Shown here one piece after another: positions 39,079-48,400 of a DNA stretch of 64,000 nt. Positions within the stretch are counted from its first letter, which is position 1. Each line of letters starts with the position of its first letter. This DNA is from Rhodovulum visakhapatnamense (GTDB lineage Bacteria > Pseudomonadota > Alphaproteobacteria > Rhodobacterales > Rhodobacteraceae), in NCBI RefSeq assembly GCF_004365965.1, contig NZ_SOEB01000018.1, forward strand, positions 23,223-87,222, read 5' to 3'. The translations under genes were made by a program, and so were the position numbers. A model generated the notes under the pieces. That model was given only the letters and a program-made list of their open reading frames with translations. It was not told the DNA's origin and did not search any database.

Positions 39079-41331
39079 TCAGACGATCTGCAGATCGTCG
39101 ATCAGCGCCCAGACCGAAGAGATCCCCTCGACCACGATCCCGTTCCCGGCACCGAAATCGACCATCAGACCGGCGCCGGTCACGCTGGCAAGGCCCGGCA
39201 CCCCGGCCAGATCGGGCGGCGTGCCCCCCCAAAGCGCGTGGTCGAGCCTGAGCGTATCGAGATCGTCCTCGAAGTCCGCGATCCGGTCCCAGCCGCCGGT
39301 GAAGATGAAAAGATCGGCCCCGGCGCCGCCGATCAGCAGGTCGGACCCCGCCCCGCCATCCAGCAGGTCGGCCCCCTCGCCGCCGTCGAGCCAGTCGTTG
39401 CCCGCCCCGCCCCAAAGCCGGTCGTCCCCGGCGCCGCCCACAAGCCCGTCGTCGCCCGCCCCGCCCGACAGCGTGTCCCGCCCGCCAAGCCCGCAAAGGT
39501 AGCTGGCCCCCGCATTGCCGATCAGGACGTTGGCCAGGGCGTTGCCGGTGCCGTCAAGCGCGGCGCTGCCGCCCAGCGTCAGCTGTTCGACATGATCGCC
39601 AAGCGTCCAGCTGACGCTGGCACAGACCCGGTCCCAGCCCTCGCCCGGCCGCTCGAACGTCCGGTCGCCGGGGGTGTCGACCGCATAGATGTCATCGCCC
39701 GCCCCGCCCTCCAGCAGGTCGGCCCCGGCCCCGCCCCACAGCCGGTCACTGCCCGCCCCGCCCAGCAGCCAATCCTCGCCCGCGCCGCCCTGAAGCGTGT
39801 CGTTGCCGCCGGCGCCCTGCAGGGTGTCGTGGCCACCCCGCCCGTCCAGGAGGTTGGCCGCGCCGTTGCCGGTCAGGACGTTGGCCAGCGCATTGCCGGT
39901 GCCGTCAAGCGCGGCGCTGCCGCCCAGCGTCAGCTGTTCGACATGATCGCCAAGCGTCCAGCTGACGCTGGCACAGACCCGGTCCCAGCCCTCGCCCGGC
40001 CGCTCGAACGTCCGGTCGCCGGGGGTGTCGACCGCATAGATGTCATCGCCCGCCCCGCCCTCCAGCAGGTCGGCCCCGGCCCCGCCCCACAGCCGGTCGT
40101 GGCCCGCCCCGCCCAGCAGCCAATCCTCGCCCGCGCCGCCCTGCAAAGTGTCGTCGCCCTCCCGCCCGTCCAGGCGGTTGGCCGCGCCGGTGCCGGTCAG
40201 GACGTTGCCCAGCGCATTGCCGGTGCCGTCAAGCGCTGCGCCGCCGGTCAGGGTCAGTTGCTCGACATGATCGCCCAGCACCCAGTTGAGGCTGGCCGAA
40301 ACGCGGTCCCAGCCCTCGCCCGGACGCTCGATCAGCGTGCTTGCCGCCGACAGGACGACGTAAAGATCGTTGCCGGTGCCGCCCTCCAGCCCGTCGCCCC
40401 CGGTCCCGCCCTGCAACGTGTCGTTGCCCGCCTCGCCCCGCAGGGTGTCGGCGCCGCCGCCGCCCGAAAGCAGGTCGTCGCCCGCGCCGCCCAGGACCAG
40501 CTCGGCCCCCGCGGTGCCGGTCAGCCGGTCGTCACCCGCGCCCCCGGCGATCGGAGGCGGCGCCCCGGGCGCGGTCAGCTGGGCGAAGGTCCGCCCCACC
40601 TCGGTCAGGTTGCCCGCCGCGTCGAAGAGCCCGCTGTTCAGATACCAGCCGTCGCCGCCCTCACAGGCGGCAAACCAGGCATGCCGTTCGACGAAGTCCA
40701 GATCGTCCATCATCTCGGTCGCGGCCCGGGCGAAGGCGGCCTGGTCGGCGGCGCTGAAGCTGCGCGCGCCGGTCCAGTCGGCCAGCACCCATTCGGTCAC
40801 CCAGACCGGCTTGTCATACTGGTCATGGACGGCCTTCAGCCAGGCCTCGAACTCGGCCACGTCGCCACTGTCGGAATAGTAGTGCACGGCGATGAAATCG
40901 ACAGTCTGGCCGCGCGCCTCGGCCCCTGCCACGAACCGGCCGAGCCAGGACCCCTCGCCCAGCGTCTGGTCCAGCGAGGCGGCGGGCGAGCCAAGCCGCA
41001 GCCCGGTCGCCGCCAGCGCCGCCCAGAGATCCAGCGCCTGCGCGACGCTCATGTCCGCCTGGCGATCGAGGTCGGGCTCGTTGAACCCCAGAAGCGCCGT
41101 CGCCCCCGAGGCCCGGATGCGCTCCAGCGCTTCGGGCGTCACCAGCCGCTCGTCCCAGGTCATGCCGACGAACTCGACGGTCCCGGGCGCGGGATCGGCA
41201 TCGTAAAGCGCCCAGTCCGACCAGGTGTAATACCAGGCGACCCCGACGCTTTCGAGGTCGTTCAGCGCGCTGCCCAGGGAATCGCGGTCCCAGGTGCCAA
41301 GTCCGATCTTCTCGGGATGCTCGATGCTCAT
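39079..41331 (-). CDS. secreted glycoside hydrolase (GH128/Asl1-like) with C-terminal RTX calcium-binding repeats
   Basis: The 750-residue product has an N-terminal TIM-barrel domain (residues about 8-275). It contains LLGFNEPDL with Glu85 as likely acid/base and WVTEWV with Glu180 as likely nucleophile, the pattern of Asl1/GH128 beta-1,3-glucanases. From residue 285 to about 700 it is built from RTX nonapeptides (GGxGxDxLxG) that bind calcium outside the cell, interleaved with a repeated 'DRTFERPGEGWDRV...TLGDHVEQLTL' module. The extreme C-terminus lacks a cleavable leader, as in type I secretion substrates; there is no N-terminal signal peptide. No type I exporter is nearby. The start at 41331 is chosen for the domain boundary; the ribosome site is weak. 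Confidence 0.85.
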   Translation of the reverse strand: MSIEHPEKIGLGTWDRDSLGSALNDLESVGVAWYYTWSDWALYDADPAPGTVEFVGMTWDERLVTPEALERIRASGATALLGFNEPDLDRQADMSVAQALDLWAALAATGLRLGSPAASLDQTLGEGSWLGRFVAGAEARGQTVDFIAVHYYSDSGDVAEFEAWLKAVHDQYDKPVWVTEWVLADWTGARSFSAADQAAFARAATEMMDDLDFVERHAWFAACEGGDGWYLNSGLFDAAGNLTEVGRTFAQLTAPGAPPPIAGGAGDDRLTGTAGAELVLGGAGDDLLSGGGGADTLRGEAGNDTLQGGTGGDGLEGGTGNDLYVVLSAASTLIERPGEGWDRVSASLNWVLGDHVEQLTLTGGAALDGTGNALGNVLTGTGAANRLDGREGDDTLQGGAGEDWLLGGAGHDRLWGGAGADLLEGGAGDDIYAVDTPGDRTFERPGEGWDRVCASVSWTLGDHVEQLTLGGSAALDGTGNALANVLTGNGAANLLDGRGGHDTLQGAGGNDTLQGGAGEDWLLGGAGSDRLWGGAGADLLEGGAGDDIYAVDTPGDRTFERPGEGWDRVCASVSWTLGDHVEQLTLGGSAALDGTGNALANVLIGNAGASYLCGLGGRDTLSGGAGDDGLVGGAGDDRLWGGAGNDWLDGGEGADLLDGGAGSDLLIGGAGADLFIFTGGWDRIADFEDDLDTLRLDHALWGGTPPDLAGVPGLASVTGAGLMVDFGAGNGIVVEGISSVWALIDDLQIV
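39480..40530. repeat. tandem ~351-bp repeats inside the RTX gene
   Basis: Two adjacent copies of a 117-codon unit (about 39480-39830 and 39831-40180) are almost identical at the DNA level over more than 200 bp, including a silent-site match through the YAVDTPGDRT...ALDGTGNALANVL module. A third, more diverged unit lies at about 40181-40530. The identity points to recent duplication or gene conversion rather than protein-level selection. Confidence 0.75.
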
Positions 41332-41558
41332 GCCTGCCGTCCGTCCGGGATGCCCCTGCCCAGACCGGAGGAGGTGCCACGGCCGGGTGCTGCGCTGCGG
41401 CCGGAATTGCAGCCAAATCATGGAAATCAAGACTGTTTTTAGTCGATACTGGGTCGAGCCCAGCCCGGTCTTGCGCCGGGACGCGCAAAATGGCCTTGCC
41501 CTCGGGCGGCAGGACCACAATTGGGAGGGCACGAACCATTGCGCACAGGCAGGCGGGC

Positions 41559-42836
41559 ATGACACGAAGCTCGGACCCGGTGGTGCTGCGGCACCGACAC
41601 CTCGAACAGATCGCGATGACCGCGCTGCAGGCCGGCGTGCTGCTGACCGAAACGGGGGGCAAATCGCTTCTGGTCAAGGAGGGGATGCGCAAGATCGCCG
41701 AGGGACTCGGCGCCGAAGAGGTGCATGCGCGGATCGGCTTTGCCTCGCTCGCGATCACCGTCACCCATGGCGAGAACACCATCACCCGGATGACCGGCAC
41801 TGGCGGGCATGGGGTCAACATGCGGCTGAACCATGCCATCCGCGATCTCTGCGTCGAGGTCGAGAAGGGCGGCCAGACCGCAGAGCAGGTCCGCGAGGCG
41901 CTGACCAGGCTGAAAGCCGGGACGCCGCACCACCCGCGGGTGGTGATCGCGCTGGCCGCGGGCATCGCCTGCGCCGCCTTCGGGCGGCTGCTGGGGGTCG
42001 ACTGGGCGGCCTTCGGACCGGTGCTGGCGGCCAGCACCGCCGCGCAATGGGTCCGGGTCAGCCTGCTGCGCCGGGGCACCAACACCTTTGTGCTGACCGC
42101 CCTCGTCGCCTGCCTCGCGGCCAGCCTCGCGGGGCTGCTGGCGATCCCGGCGGGCAGCCACATGATCGAGACGGCGATGACGGCAGCGGTGCTGCTGCTG
42201 GTGCCCGGGGTCCCCGCGATGAACGCGCAGACCGACATCATGGAGGGCCATCCGACCACCGGCAGCGCGCGCTTTGTGACCGTCGGGATGATCCTCGTCT
42301 TCATCACGGTCGGGATCTCGGCCGCGCGGCTTCTGGTCCCGGCCCTGCCCGACCAGATCTTCGAGCCGCAGCGGTCGGTTCTGCATCAGGCGATCTTCGG
42401 CGCGGTCGCGGCGGCGGGGTTCGGGGTCCTGTTCAACTTCGGCTGGGTCCGGCTGGTCTGGGCGGCGGCGGCCGGCGCGCTGGCGCTGGCGGTGCGCACC
42501 GTCGGCATGGATCTGGGCTGGAGCCTCGAGGCCGCCTCTTTCGCCGCCGCCGCTGCGGTCGCGCTGGGGGTCGAGATCCTGTCCCTGCCACGGCTTCGGG
42601 TGGCGCGGATGGGGACCGCACTGGCGGTGGCGGGCTGCATCCCGATGATCCCGGGCGGCGCGGCCACGCAATGCATCATCGGCCTTCTGACGCTGACCGC
42701 AGAGGACCCGGCGACCGCCGCCGAAACGCTGGGCATGACCGCCTCGGCCGGGCTGCGGGTGGCCTTCACCATCGGCGCGATCGGTGCCGGGCTGACCATC
42801 GTGCGCAGCCTCTTCCGCCGGTCGGATTTCGTCTGA
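41559..42836 (+). CDS. threonine/serine exporter family protein (ThrE/DUF1212 type)
   Basis: The 425-residue protein has the ThrE layout: a cytoplasmic N-terminal domain (TALQAGVLLTETGGKSLLVKEGMRKIAEGLG, then ITVTHGENTITRM), followed by about ten hydrophobic segments in two halves. The first half includes VPGVPAMNAQTDIMEGH near residue 225 and the second includes CIPMIPGGAATQCIIGLL near residue 370. Such proteins export small neutral amino acids or act in amino-acid homeostasis. The start at 41559 is preceded by AGGCGGGC; the open frame reaches 41490. It is divergent from the RTX gene. Confidence 0.85.
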   Translation: MTRSSDPVVLRHRHLEQIAMTALQAGVLLTETGGKSLLVKEGMRKIAEGLGAEEVHARIGFASLAITVTHGENTITRMTGTGGHGVNMRLNHAIRDLCVEVEKGGQTAEQVREALTRLKAGTPHHPRVVIALAAGIACAAFGRLLGVDWAAFGPVLAASTAAQWVRVSLLRRGTNTFVLTALVACLAASLAGLLAIPAGSHMIETAMTAAVLLLVPGVPAMNAQTDIMEGHPTTGSARFVTVGMILVFITVGISAARLLVPALPDQIFEPQRSVLHQAIFGAVAAAGFGVLFNFGWVRLVWAAAAGALALAVRTVGMDLGWSLEAASFAAAAAVALGVEILSLPRLRVARMGTALAVAGCIPMIPGGAATQCIIGLLTLTAEDPATAAETLGMTASAGLRVAFTIGAIGAGLTIVRSLFRRSDFV

Positions 42837-42860
42837 GAGCGTCCCCTTCCGAAGGTCGCG

Positions 42861-43718
42861 CTATTCGGCGGCCAGCGGCACCTCGCCCGGGCGGCCAATC
42901 TGGGTCAGCGTACCGACCACTTCGCCCAGCAACCGCCGCACCGCGTCGAAATCGGCATTCGGGCGCACCGTGGCCTCGTCCATGTAAAGCGAGCGGTCGA
43001 TCTCGACCTGAACCGCGTGGCGCCGCCGCGAGGGCAGGCCATAGCGCTGGGTGATATAGGCCCCGGCAAAGGGCGCGTTGCGCCCGACCCTGAGCCCCGC
43101 ATTGGAAAAGGCCTGCTCGATCCGGTCGACGATCTCGCCCCCGGCCGAAGTGCCGAACCGGTCGCCCAGAACGACCTCGGGACGTGGCCGCCCGCCCGCG
43201 CGCGCGCTTTCGATGGCCTCGCGCGGCATCGAGTGACAGTCGATCAATATCGATTCGCCGAACCGGGCCAGCGCCTCCTCGACCAGCGATTCGAGTTGCC
43301 GGTGATAGGGCCGCCAGCAAGTCTCGATCCGGGTCTCGGCCTCGGTCAGGGCGATCTTGCCGCGATAGATGGCGCGACCGTTTGCCACGACCCGGGGGAT
43401 CACCCCCAGCCCCGAACTGATCCGGGGATTGTGTCCGGCCAGCCGCGCCCCGTCGATGACGGCAGGGTCGAGTTCCTCGGCCGCGCGGTTCAGATCGACA
43501 TAGGCGCGCGGGGCCGAGGCCACGATCAGCGGCGCGCCATGCTCGGGTGCATCGGAAAACAGCAAATCGACGAAGGCATCCTCGGACGACCGCACCGCAC
43601 GTTCGTCCAGCACCGTCTGGCGCAGGAACGACCAAGAATAGTCCCGCCCGCTATGGGGCGAGGAAAATACAACGCTGGTGGTCGGCCAGTCCGGCCGGAA
43701 AAGCTTGAACGCCTGCAC
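42861..43718 (-). CDS. N-formylglutamate amidohydrolase family protein
   Basis: The 285-residue product shows the family features: VVFSSPHSGRDYSWSF with the metal-site His near residue 22, PRAYVDLNRAAEELDP near residue 70 (the conserved DLNR), ILIDCHSMPRE near residue 157 and HAVQVEIDRSLYMDE near residue 234, all supplying metal or substrate ligands. The reaction releases formate from N-formylglutamate in histidine degradation or similar amidohydrolysis. It starts with GTG 43718, with GAAGGAGGA about nine bases upstream. No hut genes are near, so a role in other N-acyl amino-acid breakdown is possible. Confidence 0.87.
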   Translation of the reverse strand: MQAFKLFRPDWPTTSVVFSSPHSGRDYSWSFLRQTVLDERAVRSSEDAFVDLLFSDAPEHGAPLIVASAPRAYVDLNRAAEELDPAVIDGARLAGHNPRISSGLGVIPRVVANGRAIYRGKIALTEAETRIETCWRPYHRQLESLVEEALARFGESILIDCHSMPREAIESARAGGRPRPEVVLGDRFGTSAGGEIVDRIEQAFSNAGLRVGRNAPFAGAYITQRYGLPSRRRHAVQVEIDRSLYMDEATVRPNADFDAVRRLLGEVVGTLTQIGRPGEVPLAAE

Positions 43719-43871
43719 GCCGCCACGTCCTCCTTCGAATGTTTATAACGGTATTTCGCGGCCGACCAAAAGCCCTTGCACCCTCCTCCGACTCCTTTTA
43801 TAGACCTGCGAACCGACGCGGTCCCGCCCGCGTCCGTTTTCTTTCGGGCAGGCGGGAATGCATCGGAGACC

Positions 43872-43946
<75 letters not shown>

Positions 43947-44035
43947 TAGAGTTTCTGCCCCTGCGGTGCATGCCCAGGGTCAGCCCTTGAAACCCACGAG
44001 GCGCACGGACGCGCCGCGACATGAGGAGAAGGCCG

Positions 44036-44161
44036 ATGAAGGTCCGCAACTCGCTCCGCTCGCTCAAGCAGCGTCATCGCGACTGCCGCGTTGTGCGCCG
44101 CAAGGGCCGGGTCTATGTCATCAACAAGACCCAGCGCCGCTACAAGGCCCGTCAGGGCTGA
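44036..44161 (+). CDS. rpmJ: 50S ribosomal protein L36, zinc-independent form
   Basis: The 41-residue protein starts [19 protein letters not shown] and ends RRYKARQG. It is the C-minus type of L36, lacking the C-x2-C...C-x4-H zinc ligands of the classical form and keeping one Cys at position 17. ATG 44036 follows GAGGAGAAGG. A strong terminator follows 37 bp downstream. It is a lone gene behind tRNA-Val, the usual situation in alphaproteobacteria. Confidence 0.95.
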   Translation: MKVRNSLRSLKQRHRDCRVVRRKGRVYVINKTQRRYKARQG

Positions 44162-44197
44162 GCGCCGCACAAGGACAAGATCGCATCTGTGATCGCG

Positions 44198-44228
44198 AAA
44201 CGCCTCGAACCCCGGTTCGGGGCGTTTT
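44198..44228 (+). terminator. rho-independent terminator of rpmJ
   Basis: AACGCC and GGCGTT with inner CGAAC/GTTCG pairing form a hairpin with a short loop, followed by TT and preceded by AAA, downstream of rpmJ. Confidence 0.8.
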
Positions 44229-44335
44229 CCTGTGACGTTGCGGGAGGATTGTCGCTGCAGCGCCGCGTTGCTATCGCGGAGACGACACGCCGGCCTGTCA
44301 GACCGGCGACGGATCGAGCGACAGAGAGGCAGGGC

Positions 44336-46078
44336 ATGACCGCACCGAACGGCCATCCGAAACACGACCACCCCTACGAAACCGCCGACCGGGCCGGACG
44401 CGCGATGCTGGCGCGGATGACCTCGGGGGCCTCGCTGAACGCGGCAGCCGCCGCCTGGGCCGACTGGGCCAGCCATCTGGCCCGCGCCCCGGGCCGCCAG
44501 ATGGAACTGGCCGAGCGCGCGATGCGCAACGGCGCCAAGCTGGCGGCGCATGCCGCCGGCCTGACGCGGGACGACCCGCCGTTCCGCCCCCGCGCCGAGG
44601 ATCACCGCTTTTCCCATCCCGGCTGGTCGACCCCGCCCTTCTCGATCTGGCAGCAGGCGTTCCTGGCCGCGCAGGACTGGTGGGATGCCGCCGCCGAACC
44701 GGCCCGCGGCACCGACCCGCACAACAGCGACCGGGTCGCCTTCATGGCGCGGCAGATGCTGGACGTGCTGTCGCCCTCGAACGTGCCGCTGACCAACCCC
44801 GAGATCCTGCAGGAAACCGTCCGCACCGGCGGCGGCAACCTGATGCAGGGGATGCGCCACCTGGCCGAGGACATCCGCGCCCAGGCCACCGCCACCCCCG
44901 CCGAGACAGCGAGCGGCTTCGCCGTGGGCCGCAACCTCGCGGTCACCGAGGGTCAGGTGGTCTTTCGCAACGAGCTGTTCGAGCTGATCCAGTACGCCCC
45001 CCGCACCGAAAAGGTGCATCCCGAGCCGGTGCTGATCGTGCCCGCCTGGATCATGAAATACTACATCCTCGACCTCAGCCCGGAAAACTCGCTGATCGGC
45101 TATCTGGTCGCGCAGGGCTTCACCGTCTTTGCGATGTCCTGGGTGAACCCCTCGGCCGATTATCGCGACGTGTCGCTGGACGATTACCGCCGCGACGGCG
45201 TGATGGCCGCGCTCGACGCGGTCGGCAAGGTCATGCCCGGGCAGAAGATCCATGCCTGCGGCTATTGCCTCGGCGGCACCATCCTGTCGATCGCCGCCGC
45301 CACCATGGCGCGGGACGGCGACGACCGGCTGGGGTCGATCACGCTGCTGGCGGCACAGACCGATTTCACCGAAGCGGGCGAGCTGATGCTCTTTCTCGAC
45401 GAAAGCCAGGTGGCCTTCCTCGAGGACATGATGTGGGACCAGGGCTATCTGGCGCAGGAACAGATGGCGGGCGCGTTCCGGGCGCTGAGGGACGAGGATC
45501 TGGTCTGGACCCGCGCCGTGAGCCGCTACCTGATGGGCAAGGAGGACGAGGCCTTCGACATCACGGTCTGGAACGCCGACGCGACGCGGATGCCCGCGAA
45601 GATGCATTCCGACTATCTGCGCGCGCTTTTCCTCGACAACCGGCTGACCTCGGGCCGGTTCGCGGTCGAGGGCCAGGTGATCGCGCTGAAGGACATCCGC
45701 GCGCCGATGTTCGTGATCGGTACCGAGAAGGACCATATCGCCCCCTGGCATTCGGTCTACAAGGTGGCGCTTTTCACCCAGAACGAGCTGACCTTCGTGC
45801 TGACCAAGGGTGGCCATAACGGCGGCATCCTGTCCGAGCCCGGTCACAAGGGCCGCCATTACCGGATCGGCTGCCGGACGCCGGAGACCCGCTATACCGA
45901 CCCCGACAGCTGGTATGCCCGCCATCCGGCGACCGAGGGGTCCTGGTGGCCGGAATGGGCGCGCTGGCTGGCCGGCAAGACCGGCCCGGCCGAGGCGGCC
46001 CCGCCCGCCATGGGGGCGCCCGATGCCGGTCTGCCGCCGCTTTGCCCCGCGCCGGGCACCTATGTCTTCATGAAATAG
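44336..46078 (+). CDS. phaC: class I poly(3-hydroxyalkanoate) synthase
   Basis: The 580-residue enzyme polymerises (R)-3-hydroxyacyl-CoA on the surface of storage granules. The lipase-like box is GYCLGG with the nucleophile at Cys311. The other two catalytic residues are Asp466 (GTEKDHIAPW) and His494 (KGGHNGG). The N-terminal domain PhaC_N precedes the alpha/beta-hydrolase core, and the length is that of class I. The start at 44336 has AGAGAGGCAGGGC before it. Granule genes (phasin, phaR, phaZ) would be expected nearby; none is within the window. Confidence 0.94.
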   Translation: MTAPNGHPKHDHPYETADRAGRAMLARMTSGASLNAAAAAWADWASHLARAPGRQMELAERAMRNGAKLAAHAAGLTRDDPPFRPRAEDHRFSHPGWSTPPFSIWQQAFLAAQDWWDAAAEPARGTDPHNSDRVAFMARQMLDVLSPSNVPLTNPEILQETVRTGGGNLMQGMRHLAEDIRAQATATPAETASGFAVGRNLAVTEGQVVFRNELFELIQYAPRTEKVHPEPVLIVPAWIMKYYILDLSPENSLIGYLVAQGFTVFAMSWVNPSADYRDVSLDDYRRDGVMAALDAVGKVMPGQKIHACGYCLGGTILSIAAATMARDGDDRLGSITLLAAQTDFTEAGELMLFLDESQVAFLEDMMWDQGYLAQEQMAGAFRALRDEDLVWTRAVSRYLMGKEDEAFDITVWNADATRMPAKMHSDYLRALFLDNRLTSGRFAVEGQVIALKDIRAPMFVIGTEKDHIAPWHSVYKVALFTQNELTFVLTKGGHNGGILSEPGHKGRHYRIGCRTPETRYTDPDSWYARHPATEGSWWPEWARWLAGKTGPAEAAPPAMGAPDAGLPPLCPAPGTYVFMK

Positions 46079-46489
46079 CGGGCTCCGGAAGCGCCGGGCC
46101 TCCGGCCACCGCCAGGAAAGACGGCCCGCCAATCGCGGGTCGTTCGCTATCGGGCGCCTGGCGGTCAGTCGCCTTGGGCGCCCGGCGATGGCCGATGAGA
46201 TCCAAGGCCCTCATATCGGCTTTGCGAGAGGCGGCCGCATCGACGCCCTGACAGCCCCGATGGTGCGGCCAGAGCGCCTCCGGCGTTCTTGCCATGGTCG
46301 GCCGGAACCAAGGCGGCACGCACCCCGCAATTTTCCGCACCGGGCGCGACGGACACCGAAGGCAAGGCCGTAGAACGCTTTGGCTCGCAGGTCGCGTTCC
46401 CCCAAGCCGGGCGGGCCGTCATGCTCCCTGGCATGACGAGGGGCGGCGGCCCGGTTCGGCCACCGCCCCTTGCGGATCCTGCCCCGGCC
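46079..46489. other. 410-bp gap without a recognisable gene
   Basis: The stretch between phaC and lpd contains no reading frame with a family match on either strand. It holds one strong hairpin (46440-46469). The middle (46160-46430) has long open frames on both strands typical of GC-rich noncoding DNA; a decayed insertion element is possible but I could not identify one. Confidence 0.5.
46440..46469 (-). terminator. hairpin terminator at the end of the TCA operon
   Basis: GGGGCGG-CGGCC pairs with GGCC-A-CCGCCCC around a short loop, 20 bp beyond the lpd stop. There is no clear T-run on the minus strand, so its strength is uncertain. Confidence 0.55.
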
Positions 46490-47878
46490 TCAGCTGTGGA
46501 TCGGGCCGTCGCCGCAAGCGAGCGCCGCCTCGCGCACCGCTTCCGAATAGGTGGGATGGGCGTGGCAGGTGCGGGCGATGTCCTCGGCCGCGGCGCCGAA
46601 TTCCATCGCGACGCAGATCTCGTGGATCAGGTCGCCCGCCGAGGGCCCGAGGATATGGGCCCCGAGGATGCGGTCGGTTTCGGCATCGACGAGGATCTTG
46701 ACGAAACCGTCGGCGGCGAAATTGGCCTTGGCCCGGCCGTTGCCCATGAAGGAGAACTTGCCGACCTTGTAGGCGCGGCCCGATTCCTTGAGGCTGTCCT
46801 CGGTCTGGCCGACGGCCGCGACTTCGGGATGGGTGTAGATGACGCCCGGGATCACGCCGTAATTCACATGGCCGGCCTGCCCTGCCAGGATCTCGGCAAC
46901 GGCCATGCCCTCGTCCTCGGCCTTGTGGGCGAGCATCGGCCCCTCGATCACGTCGCCGATCGCGTAGATGCCGTCGACCGAGGTCTTGTAATGGGCATCG
47001 GTCGCGATCTGGCCGCGCTTGGTCAGCTGCAGGCCCAGCGCGTCGAGCCCGAGCCCGTCGGTGAAGGGCTTGCGGCCGGTCGCGACCAGCACGACGTCGG
47101 CGTCGAGCGTGTGTTCGCTGTCGTCTTTGCGCAGCTTGTAGGCGACCTTGGCCTTGGTCTTCAGCGCCTCGGCCGACTGGACCGCCGCGCCGGTGACGAT
47201 GTCGAGCCCCTGACGCTTGAGGAGCGAGCGGAAGCTGCGGGCAACCTCGGTGTCGATGCCGGGGGTGATCTGGTCGAGATATTCCAGCACCGTAACCTCG
47301 GCCCCGAGGCGCGCGTAGACCGAGCCCAGTTCCAGCCCGATCACGCCCGCGCCGATCACGATCATCTTCTTCGGCACCTTCGGCAGCGCCAGCGCGCCGG
47401 TCGAGGTGACGATCGTCTTCTCGTCGATCTCGATGCCCGGCAGGCTCGAGGCTTCGGACCCGCTGGCGATGACGATATGCTTGGCCTTGTGGGTCTCGTC
47501 GCCCACCTTGACCAGCCCCGCCTCGGGGATCGAGCCCCAGCCCTTGAGCCAGTCGATCTTGTTCTTCTTGAACAGGAATTCGATCCCCTTGGTGTTCTGG
47601 CCGATGACGTCGTCCTTGTAGGACAGCATCTGCGCCCAGTCGACCGAGGGCGGCTTGCCCTTCAGGCCCATCTTCTCGAAATTGTGCTGGGCCTCGTGCA
47701 GCTGGTGCGAGGCGTGCAGAAGCGCCTTGGAGGGGATGCAGCCCACGTTCAGGCAGGTGCCGCCCAGCGTTTCGCGGCCTTCGACACAGGCGGTTTTCAG
47801 GCCAAGCTGGGCGCAGCGGATGGCACAGACATAGCCTCCCGGGCCGGAGCCGATCACGATCACATCATAGCTTGCCAT
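46490..47878 (-). CDS. lpd: dihydrolipoyl dehydrogenase (E3)
   Basis: The 462-residue flavoenzyme reoxidises dihydrolipoyl groups of 2-oxo acid dehydrogenase complexes using NAD. The FAD motif is [21 protein letters not shown], the redox disulfide Cys42/Cys47 lies in [13 protein letters not shown], the NAD motif [14 protein letters not shown] is near residue 180, and the C-terminal His-Glu base is in [15 protein letters not shown]. It is the last gene of the suc operon, 119 bp after the second MAPEG gene. By position it serves the 2-oxoglutarate complex, and E3 is often shared with other complexes. Confidence 0.96.
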   Translation of the reverse strand: MASYDVIVIGSGPGGYVCAIRCAQLGLKTACVEGRETLGGTCLNVGCIPSKALLHASHQLHEAQHNFEKMGLKGKPPSVDWAQMLSYKDDVIGQNTKGIEFLFKKNKIDWLKGWGSIPEAGLVKVGDETHKAKHIVIASGSEASSLPGIEIDEKTIVTSTGALALPKVPKKMIVIGAGVIGLELGSVYARLGAEVTVLEYLDQITPGIDTEVARSFRSLLKRQGLDIVTGAAVQSAEALKTKAKVAYKLRKDDSEHTLDADVVLVATGRKPFTDGLGLDALGLQLTKRGQIATDAHYKTSVDGIYAIGDVIEGPMLAHKAEDEGMAVAEILAGQAGHVNYGVIPGVIYTHPEVAAVGQTEDSLKESGRAYKVGKFSFMGNGRAKANFAADGFVKILVDAETDRILGAHILGPSAGDLIHEICVAMEFGAAAEDIARTCHAHPTYSEAVREAALACGDGPIHS

Positions 47879-47997
47879 TCGGGGCCTCCTTTACGGGCGG
47901 GTGTTGGGATGGCGGCGGGGGCGTGGGGGGCTGTCTGCCCCCCTCTTGTCCGTTCCGGACAATTCACCCCCCGAGGGTATTTCCGCCAAGAAGAAGT

Positions 47998-48393
47998 TCA
48001 TATCAGACTGGCGAGCGCCATCAGGACGGTCGCGGCAAAGCCCGCGGCCCAGATCATCGAGCGTGCCGGCACCCAGCCCCGGACATAGGCGGGCACATAG
48101 GCGATGCGGGCGATCAGGTAGATCCAGGCGCAGAGCGCGGTGAACCAGCTCGACTGGCCCGAGACGGTGACGAGGACCACCGCTGCGGTGAAGAGGATCA
48201 GCCCCTCGAAATGGTTGTTCAGCGCCCGCTGCATCCGTCCGGTCCGGCGCGAGAGCTGCTGGTCGGGGGGCGTGTCGCGGGGGCTCGTGGTATATTCCGT
48301 GCCAAGCTCCATGTTGGCGGGGATCGCCATGAGGACGAATTGCACGGCCTGGACGAGGATCGCGAGGGCGAGGGCGGTGAGTTCGGGGGTCAT
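47998..48393 (-). CDS. MAPEG family membrane protein (second copy)
   Basis: The 131-residue four-helix membrane protein is of the MAPEG group (membrane-associated proteins in eicosanoid and glutathione metabolism). It has the characteristic RxxxNxxE segment RMQRALNNHFEGLILF near residue 55 and a Tyr/Arg-containing loop ARIAYVPAYVRGW. It is a paralogue of the neighbouring gene, 7 bp away. Bacterial members are of unknown function, probably glutathione-linked. It is within the 2-oxoglutarate dehydrogenase operon, between odhB and lpd. Confidence 0.85.
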   Translation of the reverse strand: MTPELTALALAILVQAVQFVLMAIPANMELGTEYTTSPRDTPPDQQLSRRTGRMQRALNNHFEGLILFTAAVVLVTVSGQSSWFTALCAWIYLIARIAYVPAYVRGWVPARSMIWAAGFAATVLMALASLI

Positions 48394-48400
48394 GCGGGCC

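Noticed and set aside
39240..40560. CRISPR-like regularly spaced repeats
   Set aside because: The periodic pattern is in frame with GGxGxDxLxG nonapeptides of the RTX protein; there are no constant repeat/unique spacer units and no cas genes.
46165..46434. An 89-codon minus-strand open frame between phaC and lpd
   Set aside because: No family features, no ribosome site, and overlapping open frames on both strands.
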